From Saururus chinensis (Eukaryota > Streptophyta > Magnoliopsida > Piperales > Saururaceae), in contig CP141150.1 in the NCBI GenBank assembly GCA_035235625.1, positions 7,440,001 through 7,504,000 on the forward strand: a stretch of 64,000 bases of DNA. The letters are read 5' to 3'. Below are positions 1 through 11,844 of the stretch, piece after piece. Position 1 is the first letter of the stretch, and each line of letters starts with the position of its first letter. The notes beneath the pieces were generated by a model. The model did no database searches, was not told the DNA's origin, and saw only the letters and a program-made list of their open reading frames with translations. Position numbers and translations under genes: made by a program.

Positions 1-1
1 C

Positions 2-76
2 ATTGGTGGAAGAGGCCCTCGTCGAGTTGCATCGAAGGTGCCATTTTTACCCCAACTGCCTCCATTTCGGCTTTGA
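2..76 (+). CDS. possible C-terminal tail of an upstream gene (partial)
   Basis: An open frame enters from the left edge and stops at 74-76 after 24 codons. The peptide is basic and proline-rich and ends in PPFRL. It is GC-richer than the AT-rich, T-rich sequence that follows, which looks like a 3' UTR. I do not recognise the protein, and the stretch is short enough for an open frame by chance. It would need the sequence to the left of the window. Confidence 0.2.
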   Translation: MGGRGPRRVASKVPFLPQLPPFRL

Positions 77-1049
77 TTTTGATGTTCTTTCTAGTTTCCA
101 AGTATGAATGATTTTTTGTGCTTTTGTTGTGTTTTTTGTTGTTGGGTGGATTCATTTCCGTTTTGATATATTCAGTTGAACATATAACATCTTGCGTAGA
201 GTGCATATGCAATATTATTGATTTGCCACTGAATCTTCTTGATTTTCCTTCTCTTGTTGGCTGAAATATAATTGTATATTTTACACACTTGGGCGAGGGC
301 AGAACAACTTAGAAGAAAATGGGTTTCTGCGTAAAGCCTTAAAGTATGTCCACGCTTGAATTTTGATATTGAAAAGTTTTTATTTATTTGAATTGCATCT
401 TTCATCTGTTCTGACTTCTGAGGTCTCTAAAATCCCTACCTGCATGTTTAATTTATAGGCGTAGATAGGTTGTAGTATGAACCTTTGGATGCATGTTCTT
501 TCTTGTACTTTCTTTTAACCAAATCCAACTGTCTTTTCTTTTGAAGTTTGTTTAACTAATTTTCCATTTTAAATGTTTTTCAGGTGGTTTTAGTCAGCTT
601 AGCTTTGAAAAATTAAAGTTTAATTGTTCCTGGATATACGCATCTACAAAGGGCTCAACCTGTTCTACAACAGCATCTTCTCTTAGCATATGCTGACCAG
701 GTCTTTGATTTTTTTAAAACTTTTGAAAGTTCCTGTTTATTTTATAATTTTGTTAACAAATAATAAGCATATCTTGAAATTTCAAAGATGAGTCTGTGTT
801 TGTATGCTAGAGCCAAAAAGCTAACTCTGGTTATATTTGTAATGTAGCTGGAACGTGATGCAAGTAGTTTTCTAGACTGCAAATAGAGGTTGAACTTCCT
901 AGTCTCGCCTCTCTGGTCACAGGCACCGCCTCCTCTGCTCCGTGCCCTCTACCGGCGCCTGCTTCTCTCCGTGTCCCACCGCCTCTGGTCACAACTTCCG
1001 CTATCACCAGTGCCCCCGTGCTCTTCTTCATCAAAAATCAGTTTTTCCA
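77..1049. other. non-coding interval upstream of the J-domain gene
   Basis: T-rich sequence with no convincing open frame. It probably holds the 3' UTR of whatever enters from the left, and from about 890 the GC-rich 5' UTR of the J-domain gene. An ATG at 942 is in frame with that gene and would add 36 residues unrelated to any J-domain protein, so I treat it as leader. Confidence 0.5.
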
Positions 1050-4000
1050 ATGTCCAATTCAGGCATCGGCATGGGTACCGATGACGACCATTACGAGATC
1101 CTCGGCCTGCCGTCAGGCGAGGAAGGGATGAAGCTTGGCCTGAAGGACATAGAGAAGGCCTACCGGGCAAAGGCTAGGGTGATTCACCCGGACAAGAACC
1201 CTAACGACCCCCTCGCCAAGTCCCGCTTCCAGCAGCTTCGCCAATCCTTCGATATACTCTGCAGCGAGACCGCCCGCAAGGCTTTCGACGACCTCCTCCG
1301 CTCGAAGCTCGAGCGCACCCGTCGGGAGTCCCACATGGATGCCAAGCGCCGGAGAATGGTGTCCGACCTGGAGGCACGGGAGCGTGCGGCGGCGGCCGGG
1401 GACCCCGTGGACAAGCTGCGGGAGGAAGAGGAGAGGGCCAAGAAGAATTTCCAGGAGGAGATTGCGAAGATTCAGGCAATGGCAAAGAAAAAGTTTCAGG
1501 AAGCGTGGGTGATGCCGCCGACGGCTGCCAAGGAGGAGTCTACAAGTGCGGGGAGTGGCGCGGGATTGGTTAAAGAGAACATTTTGAAGGTGTCGTGGGA
1601 GAAATGTGGAGGGGATTACAGTGCCTCGAGGTTGAGGGAGTTATTTGGAGAATTTGGCGAGGTTGAAGATGTAGTGATTAGATCGGGGAAGAAAAAGAAA
1701 GGGTCAGCTCTGGTTGTCATGGCATCGAAGGAGGCAGCTGTAAGTTGCTCCATTCCCTATTAAGTTTTCCTTTTGGCAGAGGTTGTTTTACTATATAAAA
1801 AACCCTAGAATTTCCGGTATCTATTTAAAAAATCTTGTACAATCAATCATGACTATATACATTTCAGATGTTGTTTTTTGAAAGGATGGTGGAGGATTGG
1901 AATAGAAGCTACTGAAGTGGAGTTGAAACTGCAACAGATCCTGAGAAGGAGAGATTAGTAATGAGTAAATTAGGAATATAATTAACACCTCCCAAACTAA
2001 CTAGCAAGGATACTGCTGTGAATTCCCCCAGATCCCTGCTGTTTGCTTGCTTAATATGGGGGCAGTAAGTGTCCTGGCTTGTTATTGGCTTGGACTTGGT
2101 AATGGCGTCTAAAAAACCTCAAGTGGGCATGCATTCTGCTAGAGAATCTGCGAGAGGGATTGAATGACTACAATGATTATTGCATGTTTTATACTTGAGT
2201 ATTTTTGCAAAGAGGTTTGTTTTTCTTGACATGGATCGTGATGGCAGTGGTTTGTACATCCTGGCAGTTGATTAGATGTTCAGTGATTGCTTTGTAAATC
2301 AAAGATTGACATATGATGCACACAAAGGAAGTGCGTGATAAATATGCTTAATCGCGTGTAGCCAGAGGTATAAGTATTAGAAAAGAATATGCATAAAATA
2401 TATGATGGCCTCCGATTTTTTCCTGTTCTTCAGTATGATTCTTTGGCTTGTGCTCTCATATTTACTTAATAAACTTGTCCTTACCTGTTTATTTGTTGTT
2501 TATTATTAGGCTATTGCTGCACGAATGTCTTGTGGAGATCCTGCAAATCCCCTTGTTGTTGATGTTTTGGACTCCTCAGTGGTTAATGTGTCAAATGCCA
2601 CCCCTAGAACTTCTGCAGAGCCAGATTTGCCTAATCTTAGCCATCTTGTGGGAGCTGGTTATCAAGCGTATGAAGATTCAGTACTAGAGAAACTGCGCAA
2701 GGTTTGTTTTATTTTTCTGAATTAAATTTATTCGTTGTTAACTTAAGATATATTTAAAAAAATAAAGAAATCATAAGGAGCCTATGAAGTGCGACAATAC
2801 TTTGCTGAAGGGAGGATTGGAATTTTAGGCATGTGATATATTTAGTGTTGCTGATGTGCCCATTGCAAGATCTGGTCTTATCTGAGATACTGAAATGAGG
2901 ACCATCTTGGTCTTGGCCAGCTAGTTTACATCTGTTTCTGCATCTTATTTGCAACACTATGTTTTTAGTATAATTATAGCTCAAAATTATATTTTGTATC
3001 TGAGGGTTTGTGCAAAGGATATACATCACGTGAGGCTAACTCAATTAGATTAAAAATCCTTCATAAATAATTTAATTGATCAGTTCAGTTCATGAACAGT
3101 AGTTATATCATGCGTAACTCTAAATCATGCGTGTTGCACAAATATAATGCAAACAATCAACACAAGATTTTTTTCATTGAAAACCCTATCTAGGGAAAAA
3201 CGATGGGACTTTGTCCAACTTTTGATAATTCACTACAGAAATAGAGAGTTTACGAGATCACCTTCTCAGATTACAAATACTTCTCCAGCAAAGAACCTTT
3301 GATGGCCTTCACTTCATGCTCCATTATTCATGACTCACATCTGTCGTGATTTCAATCTGCACCAGCACATGATCCTCTCCGGCCAAAGAAGTTGAGGAAA
3401 TCATAGTCCAGTGATCTAACCCATCAGACAAGCTTTGTCATGGGGTTTAGATACAAACTCTTCAAACAACCATCAAACTGATAGGAATGAGATTCCAGGA
3501 AGATTGTCGATCCAAAAGAAGACAACTTATCAAATTAACAGCCTTCGAATCAAGAGTTTGACATCAATGAGAAAAAGAGTGAAGATGAACACTTCTAGAT
3601 TAAAACTAGGGTTCCAACATTAATAGCTGGGCTCTCTCTTTGGTTTCATGTGGAAGACCTCTATTTGTAGGTAGGTTGTGTGAAGGAGGAAATTTAGGGC
3701 ACACTAGAATTCGAATTGGACTAATGCTGGAAACTACCCTATAGGTAGATCTTTTTCCGAGGTCGATTGATGCAGTATGCAGGAGATTAATGACTTGGAA
3801 TGAACTGTCAAGTGCTGGAGGCAGGTAGATCAATGGACCAATTGATTGACTGCTGAAAGTTAAAATTGCAGCTCAAAACCAATTTTGACACTTTCTAACC
3901 GCTTGGAAAGATAGACCATTATGTAAAAGGACATAAATAACCTTCTATAATGAGGTGTATCATGGTTCATGTGTACTTTTAGTTGAATCTTTACATATGA

Positions 4001-4416
4001 CTTGATTTGAGCTCAATTTCTCAAAAACTTAAAAAATCTTTAACCTTTAAGCTCTATATGTTCACTTTGATATCTCAAACAATCTTAATAAATCTAAGAT
4101 ACATAATGGATTTTCACACATGTATGATATTGATTTTGCCATAAAATTTGCCAACACAACATACAGTATCTGCTATGGTTATCTTTTTGGTCTTTTTTTT
4201 TTTGTGAAACTTTATTATTTGATAGCTTTGTTTGGTTGACAAAATTTAGTTATTATGAGATGCGATTTGAAGCCTGTGTTGATATTTAGGGCTTCATGTT
4301 CTTTATAGTGTAGTTTTGACTCAAATACATGTTTTGATATTTCGTTTGTAACAAGGTCTTTGTTTTGTTGTTCTCAGGCTGCAGAAAGGCAGAGAAATCT
4401 TAATAAAGCATCATAA
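1050..4416 (+). CDS. DNAJC17: DNAJC17-type protein: J domain plus RRM, three exons
   Basis: Exons 1050-1739, 2510-2701 and 4378-4416 join in phase 0 across GT-AG introns to give 306 residues. Residues 14-82 form a J domain with the Hsp70-activating HPD motif at 46-48. Residues about 85-155 are a charged helical linker. Residues about 177-245 form an RNA recognition motif that spans the first intron. This J-plus-RRM order is that of DNAJC17/Cwc23-like proteins, which are nuclear and tied to spliceosome function in other eukaryotes; that role is inferred here from family. The start at 1050 was preferred over 942 because the 36 extra residues look like translated leader. The last exon codes only 12 residues. 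Intron 2 (2702-4377) is long and AT-rich with no recognised gene; 3140-4150 may be an old repeat insertion. The left edge of the defensin duplication lies about 25 bp past the stop. Confidence 0.9.
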
Positions 4417-4835
4417 TGCAGTATGTTTGCACCATGTGCTCCTTATTGCTAATTATAACTGCCATATGAATCTTTTAGGTCAAAGGCCTTTTTAAATATG
4501 TTTCTAAAAATTGGGCTTGAAGATTGATAGTCATATTATATCGAGACATTGCTTGTCAGGCAGCTACCGTTTTAACATAGGAGTTTACCAAACTAATCGT
4601 AATCTGTGAAGGTGAATGGAATCGAGATTTCCCAGCCGTGCTGAAGACACTTAAATGGTAGATTTGACCAAAATATCATAATAACAAACTTATCCCCATA
4701 ATTATACATAAGCAGATGCATGGAATCGACATGCAGCAGCCATGTTAAAGACTATGTGAAAAATCTTAGAAAGAATTAGCTCCTTTATAAATCCTTCACC
4801 TATCTGGTCTTAGTTCCGTATCAGCAAGAAGAACA

Positions 4836-4914
4836 ATGGCGATGAGGAAAATGGTGGCATCCTTCCTCATGCTCATAGTTCTGGCAGCTGCAGACATGGC
4901 TTTCATGGCAGGTA

Positions 4915-4953
<39 letters not shown>

Positions 4954-5084
4954 CCCCCAATGACATGCGTTTCTGTAACCTGTTTGTGAACATTGCAGAA
5001 GCACAACCAGATTTATGTTGGCACGAAGGCATGTACAGATGCAAATGCAGAGGTTCCATTGGCTACTGTGGACGTCCATGTTAG
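4836..5084 (+). CDS. small secreted cysteine-rich peptide, internally deleted defensin-like copy
   Basis: Exons 4836-4911 and 4999-5084 (intron GT...TTGCAG) encode 53 residues. Residues 1 to about 27 are a hydrophobic signal peptide nearly identical to that of the gene at 11728. The mature part has only five cysteines (pattern C-x8-C-x1-C-x6-C-x3-C) instead of the eight of the paralogue. Compared with that copy, exon 2 lacks 47 nt at the 5024/5025 junction and 16 nt at 5048/5049. The sum of 63 keeps the tail in frame, while the eight codons between (5025-5048) are read in another frame and gain a CKC motif. One further cysteine became glycine by substitution. It may be a decaying defensin copy or a new short peptide; with an odd cysteine number I lean to decay. 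The intron carries a (CT)n run just after the donor. Confidence 0.6.
4912..4998 (+). repeat. defensin-copy intron with (CT)n microsatellite
   Basis: This 87-bp intron begins GTACTCTC and contains about 40 bp of TCTC repeat immediately after the 5' splice site. It ends TTGCAG. The paralogous intron at 11807-11885 has a shorter run. Confidence 0.7.
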
Positions 5085-7319
5085 AAAAAACCGGCACCCG
5101 GTCAATTCCATCAGAATATTGTTTACCCAGACTAAATGAATGACGTGATTATTCGCAATATATGGCACAGCTGATTATAGCATGGATGAAATACTATTAT
5201 CTATGAAATAAACCTTTCAGTTCCACGACTGCGTACTCTTTTTTTTATAATTACCATTATTATGTAGTTGGTAGTAGCAACTATAGCAACCGTGTTGTCA
5301 ATTTTTTATTTTGGGCAAAACCACCGTTGTGGGTCTGGGGTTAGGTAGACCTCTAACAATAAATTAAAGGCCCTCTTTCCTAACACCCACCACAGTTATA
5401 GGGCCCCCCTGTATCAATATTTATCATGTGTTTATCATTTGCATGGGCACCGTGGTTTTTTAAGAAAGAAAGAGTGCTCATGTTGGGGCACCTTTTATCC
5501 CCTTCATTATCGTGCCTACTTGTCATGTGGCCCATTGATCATTTGTGTAGTGTCCCAAGAAAAAAAATAGATTTTAATTGTCAAATCACACCAATTTGGA
5601 GGATTCAATTACTAAAATATAAGGTCTCATTATAAGTTTCTCGAGAAGACTAAGAGTTTTGGTTGGCTTGGATATGGCACTATGGCGTCCCTACAAAATT
5701 AAATTGAAGAAGATTGGTACACCCACTATTAAAAAATGGCCAGAATTTTTTAAAACAGTTGGGAGAATTTTATAAATTGTGTATTATAAGAGCTACAATT
5801 CATCTAATCCTATATTGAATTTGTAATTGATTTGCTCACAAAGAATTGGAGCACATATATAAGGCTTAGGTAAAATCTGGTTGAATGTCTCCTTCGCCCA
5901 GTTTCGCTACATAATACATCAAGAACACCTCACAACCTTTGTTTGTTTATTGATGTGGGCATTTACTGATCTTCGTCGTTGGCCACTTTGTTGTACCTTT
6001 TATGTGAAGGACCTTCTCTATTTCTGTGATAACATGTTATCTAATATGGTCAACCTCTACAAAGTGGTAATTATGATCACCCTTTAATGGGGCTTTTCCC
6101 TACATCGGGTAATGTGCAAAAGAAAATAATGGTAATTATCAAAATAAAATTACTCTCGGTGTTAACATTCAACCTCCTCATTAAATTACCCACGATTTTA
6201 GGATGCATCTCCTCCTTATCATGTTGCGTCTCGACGCTGTAATAAAGCTGGATCGAAAATATCTTGAAAAAATAGTTGGGGTTAAATGGTGGGATATCTA
6301 ATATTCCACTTCTCCAGAAATTTACTGAATATGTTTATGACCTAAAATTATTAACAAAATATTAGTGTTAGTGGTTACACGACATGTTAATTTATCGTAT
6401 AACCAATAAATGACATATACTATGTCGTGTAAATACAAATACGCTATTTACACACGATAATTTTGTTTTAAAATTATCGTGTTATTGATACAACGATATG
6501 TGGATGTGTCGTGCTATCAATAGCACAAAAAAACAGATGTAGTCGGAGCCTTATTTTCACATATCAACACACTATGTAATGAATTATGTGGTCAATAACC
6601 CGAAAGCGAACTATTTACTAATGATTCATTCATTCATTATACACTCATGTCTAAAAAGAGACACATACTCAGTGTGGAGAAGCGCCACCATAAGTCATTC
6701 TTTGTGTGGGTGCACCAAAAAGTCTTTAATGATCTCCTGATCTTCACCCCATAAAATCTCCATGTGGAACACTGTCTCGAGATTAAGGTAGTTGTGTAGC
6801 ACCATAGTGACCTCCTCCTTGTCCTTTTGCTTCTCAAAGTGTTCTTGGATGTTTATCACATATCGGATACTTTCTCGTAGTTCTTGATCAACTTGATCAG
6901 GAGTATCTGATATAGTAACACTACTAGAAACAACATTTGAGTAGACGGTTTTTAGGGTAGGAGACTTTGCAGAAAATGTCTTTAGGGCAGAGATAATATA
7001 TGGGCTAGGGACAGATGCCAACGAAACTTCATCCCTTGGCTTTGCCTTCTACTCCTCCCTTGCCGGTTGAGTCATCTTTCCAATCTTCTCGGCAAGGTAG
7101 CTGCTATATCCTTTTGACTTCTCTGCGCCTTCATTGGCCACCTTCTTGGCTAGTTCTTCCCCCTGATGCATGCCCAATGGATTAGCCACCGTGTACCTAG
7201 TCCTCCTAAGCACGCGAGGTAGCAGGGATGTGATAGGGCCATCGTCTGAAGCTTTTCATTTCTTTATCCTCAGCTTCACTTACTTCGGTGGCATCGCTTC
7301 CTCCTCCTAGCCTTGTACT
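5085..7319. other. 3' flank of the defensin copy and decayed transposon-like sequence
   Basis: No intact gene. 6360-6540 holds short motifs of the type CGTGTTATTGATA and their inverse, like the subterminal repeats of DNA transposons. On the minus strand 6637-7021 keeps a broken open frame with peptides such as MEILWGEDQE that recur at 13479-13727 in the other duplicate. I read the whole as a degraded transposon-derived coding region; its family is uncertain. Confidence 0.5.
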
Positions 7320-7324
7320 AATTT

Positions 7325-10300
7325 TGTAAGGACTTTCATTTTTGAACTTGTTTATTTTAATGTTATTTATCGATTATCGTGTGGTTTAAATATTTTTTTA
7401 ATTAAATTTTGTGGTTTTCAAAAATAAATAGGTTTTCTAAATGTTTTAAGCAAAACTACTCTACATTTATGAGTTTTAAGTATTTTTTAGTTAATTTTGA
7501 ATTTCTGGGATTTTTAAGATTTTTCACTAATTTTCTGAAAATTAGGGTTTGGCGGGACCCCCCCCCCCTGTGGGCCCCACCAACGAAATTGAGATTTTTA
7601 GACCAAAATGACTCAGGCATCAACACAAGCTTATATAACAAAATTTCAGAATTTTTTTGGATTTAATTACTGCTCAAATCTTCAAAATATCCATTTTTAG
7701 TTAGAATTTATATTTATACCCCACTAGTTCATTAGGTATACCCCAAGCCCTACTATAAATAAAAAGGGCTAAGTTATTTCCCATTTGGGAATAGGCTGGG
7801 AGAGGGCAATTAAGGCCTAATTCCTCAATTAGGCCCGAATTAGAAAGAGTTTAAGGCATATTCTCCTTTAATCAAGCCTAAATCCTAGGTTTTCTTTTAA
7901 TCCATTCTTAAACTTGACTTCATTCATGGTTTTAATCTATTTTGAAAGCATAAAACTACTTATTTACCTCTCTTCTCCAAGCCTTAATCTTCAAAATCTC
8001 ATTTTTAAGCTTCTAAAACCCTAGATCTAATGTTAACCTAAAATCGTATTTTTGGAAAGTGTTGGAGGAGATTAAAGGTTCGTTCCAGCCCAAATCAATA
8101 AGGAAAGATAATGGGTTCTTCAATCTCAACTTTGGGTAGCAAAAATCTTGATTTTTATAATGTTATTTGAAGTGGGTTTTACTTGATTTAGACTCTAATG
8201 ATGGGTTTAATAAATGCTAATCTTTCACTTTAATTTCTTAGGGTTTTGTCTTAGAATGGTTTAGATTAGTGTTCTATAACGTTTGATGAGTTTTTGATAA
8301 TGTTTGATACCATGGATGAAGATTTGAAGTTGTTTTCATAGTGTTTTGGTTTTGATTTTCGAAATGAAGAAGGACAAAAACTGCTTTGTTGGCAATCAAA
8401 TGGCTTATCAGGGTGATCGATCGGCAACACTACATTTTTGGCAGATTTTCAGTTTAGCCGATTGAACGGCAACACAACAGTTTTGCAATTTTTGAAATAT
8501 ATGATCATTTCAAGGTTTTACTTCATTTGATGATTGTAATGGTTATGGGAGGTATATTATGATTAAATTAGGTTACTATACGTGTTGAATTGATGATGAA
8601 AGTTTATGAAATGTGTTTAAGTGTAGTCTTGTGGCATCCTATTATGTTAATAATTATGCATGTTGATATTGGAGTACTTTAAGCTTTTGAATGTTAAAAT
8701 TCTTATGATTAGAACATATTTTCAGCAGGGATATTATGTAAAAAATTGTGAGATGTGTTCTCTTATAATGAGGATGGTTTATGGGTAATGAATGTGATTG
8801 TGGCTTAATGTGTGAAAAAATCATGTTTGTGGGAATGAATGTTCGATTTCACATGGATGAATTTACGCTTTATGGTGGATTTTGTTTTGATTTCAGTTGA
8901 GGATCATTGTTTTGAATGTGTTCAAGCATATGTAAATTGTCTTATGAGTTTATGTCAAACATTGGTCATGTACTTAGATATGTATGAATACACACACATA
9001 TGGGGAATCTACTATGAAATTATAGTTAATTATGCCTTAATTATGATGCATGAGGGGACTGAGCACGTTCCAGGTGTTGGAACCCATGTAGGTCTTGTTC
9101 ATGGATGTATCATAATATTATGCATCATGGATCAGTATTCATGGACAAAATTTTACCGATGTTTAACCGGAATTAATCGATTATATGCAATGGTTGAGAT
9201 TGCGTGCCGAATTAATCGCTCAGTGAATTAATCGGAACTTGGTTGGTCTGAAAGGACATGTTTTCGATTTACGTTCCTGTGTGGAACATGTGTACTCCCC
9301 GGGTTGAGTCTAGTTAAATGGAATGATGTAGGGACGAGTTGTATACTTGTCTTGCGGATTGAGATTATTATGATTTGTCTTCTGAACCCTGAGAATCCAG
9401 AGTGGTACGCTTTGTGCACTGGCTACCATGTGTTCTAGGGTTCCTTGTGTGGGAATTCAGGCTCTCCCTACCACAGGAGATGTCCCTAGGCGAACACCCC
9501 TACTCTAGATTCTTTGTGTGAGAATGGGACATCCTTAGCCAGGATCGTCCAGGGCGAGTAGCTATAAGGGTTGACAACCCCGACACTCTTACATTTCCTG
9601 TGTGGAAAGTTGACCACGTCTCACCTTTGTGGCCTTGACCGTGTCTTGCCTGTGTGGCAATACTTGTGTTTACTCCTTGATTGATGCATTCACTATTTGT
9701 ATTGATGCATATTTATTATGAATGCTATGCATGATTGTGTATCATGTGTTTGACACGTTATCGTGCAGGGTGAATGAGGTTTATGTGACATTATTGTATG
9801 ATCAGAAATGGTGTGATTGAGACACTATGATGTAGGTTTATGTGAGATGAATGCATGATCAGAAATGGTGTGATTGAGACACTATTATGCAGGTTTATGA
9901 GATATAAATGCATGATCAGAAAGTTGTATAACATGTTATTTTTAGGTCTAAATTGCTATATTGTCATGCCGTCGTGTTTTCTGATTATTATAGTTGTATT
10001 TAAACCATTATTGAGTTTTTATACTCACCCTACTTTCTGGTTTTGTTTTGGGGCTACATGGTGTGACATGCAGTCGGACAGGATCTCTTTATGAGGAGAG
10101 GTTGGGGAGAGCTTGAGAGTAGGAGTGGAGGCCCCTAAACCTTGCATGTTTTTTTGACTATTTTGTTTTGATGTTAGAACCCTGGAGTGGTTCTTGTTTT
10201 CATACTTGTGATATTTTATATCTTTAGTGTTGTTTAAGACCTTGTTTTGAGTCAAGTATGTTGGCTATGGATTATTAGTATGTGGGTTTGAGATTTATGG

Positions 10301-10505
10301 TTTAATTTAAAGTTTAAGTAATATTTTTGGTTCTACCTATTTACTCTTGCTCAAAGTAGTGTGTTACTCCGTTAATTAGACTACCCATGGTTAGCACATA
10401 AGTTTTTCGCTATTTCTTTAACCGTTTTCAAAACAGTCGCCCCCGTGCGCTGGTCCGGCCCTTGGACCTGGTTCGGCTCGGGTTGGGCAGTGCTGGGGCG
10501 TGACA
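7325..10505. mobile_element. solo LTR of a probable Ty3-type retrotransposon (3.18 kb)
   Basis: The element starts TGTAAGGAC and ends GGGGCGTGACA, with the canonical TG...CA ends. It is flanked by perfect 5-bp target duplications AATTT at 7320-7324 and 10506-10510. The matching duplicate at about 14190 lacks it, so the empty site is visible within the window. There are no gag-pol frames and no internal LTR pair, so it is a single LTR left by recombination. It holds an ATACTCACCC box at about 10021, shared with two other LTRs in this window, and 2.5 copies of a roughly 62-bp repeat at 9778-9926. Superfamily assignment rests on LTR length and end sequence only. Confidence 0.85.
9778..9926. repeat. 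short tandem repeat inside the solo LTR, unit about 62 bp
   Basis: About two and a half copies of a unit containing GCATGATCAGAAATGGTGTG and GATTGAGACACTAT, each opening with GGTTTATG. The copies differ by a few substitutions. Confidence 0.75.
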
Positions 10506-10735
10506 AATTTCTCCTCCCAAGAATGTACCTATTCCTCCTCCCATGATTGCACCACTTCTTTGTTAATTTTCCCGAGAAATCTGGTGATTACGGTCCTTTC
10601 AACCTTCAGACCCTTCTTCTTTAGGGAGCCATCTTTGGGCTCCATTTTCTCTTCTTAATATATATAACAAGTCATATGAGAATATTCATGATAGATAAAT
10701 AATGCGTGTTATTAATGACATAACTTTTCCAAATG

Positions 10736-11330
10736 TAGAAGAAGGCAAAATATAAGCAGTTAGTTATTTTAGTTTTATAATCCATATAATAAATATAGGA
10801 CACAGTGTGTAAGAATGAACATTTACATGTAATCTCAAATACTTGTCCAATGGATGTGCACTTCCGACATTTGTTTTTAAAAAAATGGTAACATTTCTAG
10901 TTGTAATTTAATTGTCCTTTCATAAAAATGTGAAAATCTTGTTGGGCTCATAATCTAGATTTTAAAAATTTTAAATAAATTAAATGTTGTTTAATATAAT
11001 TTTTAAATTTCAAATAATTAGTTATTTTGGTTTTTTAATCCAAACAATTAATATAAGGCATAGAGTGTAAGCATTAATATTTACAATACAAAATAATATC
11101 TAAACTCATCCACTGGATGTGCACTGAGTGGTGGCATTTTTTGTAATTTTATTGTCATTTTTGAAAAAAACGTACCTGTATGCACCACAATGATCCTCTC
11201 AATACCCCGCTTTGCTTAACTAATCGTAGGGGGTTTATAGGGTTATTAAGTTATTATCGGGGCGCACATAGACAAGTTCTTTTAAAAAATATAAAAAAAA
11301 CATTGGGTTTCACATCAAAGAAAATGGACT
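10736..11330. other. AT-rich spacer between the duplicate copies
   Basis: No open frame or recognisable element. It is not obviously repeated after the right copy, so the duplication was not a simple head-to-tail join, or the junction has since changed. Confidence 0.5.
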
Positions 11331-11807
11331 TATTGCTAATTATAACTGCCATATGAATCTTTTAGGTCAAAGGCCTTTTTGAATATGTTTCTAAAAATTG
11401 GGCTTGATGATTGATAGTTATGTTACCATATAGAGACAATTTGCTTGTCAGGCAGCTACCGTTTTAAGATACGAGTTTACCAAACTAATCGTAATCTGTG
11501 AAGGTGAATGGAATCGAGATTTCCCAGCCGTGCTGAAGACACCTAAATGGTAGATTTGACCAAAACATCATAATAACAAACTTACCCGCATAATTATACA
11601 CAAGCAGATGCATGGAATCGACATGCAGCAGCCATGTTGAAGAGTATCTGAAAAATCTTAGAAAGAATTAGCTCCTCTATAAATCCTTCACCTATCTGGT
11701 CTTAGTTCCGTATCAGCAAGAAGAACAATGGCGATGAGGAAAATGGTGGCATCCTTCCTCCTCATGCTCATAGTTCTGGCAGCTGCAGACATGGCTTTCA
11801 TGGCTGG

Positions 11808-11844
<37 letters not shown>

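Larger units (their letters stand above)
4442..10735. repeat. tandem duplication, left copy (interrupted by a solo LTR)
   Basis: Sequence from about 4442 to 7324 and from 10506 to about 10735 matches 11331-14425 collinearly. It contains the defensin-like gene, its 3' flank, a decayed transposon-like stretch, and the same closing sequence. Without the LTR the left copy is about 3.1 kb, equal to the right copy. Both copies are diverged by substitutions and small indels. The left boundary is sharp; the right boundary fades. Confidence 0.85.

Noticed and set aside
3140-4150. Possible solo LTR in intron 2 of the J-domain gene (TGTTGCAC ... GCCAACA)
   Set aside because: The flanks ATGCG and CAACA do not match and I could not confirm the ends, so it is mentioned only in the gene entry.
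6920-6935. CACTACTAGAAAC at 6923, and a similar sequence at 13787, resembling a CACTA terminus
   Set aside because: It lies inside the remnant coding frame and is duplicated with it; no subterminal repeats follow and no opposite end is visible.
8839-9231. 130-codon plus-strand frame
   Set aside because: Lies wholly inside the solo LTR at 7325-10505, shows no retroviral domain, and is AT-rich chance sequence.
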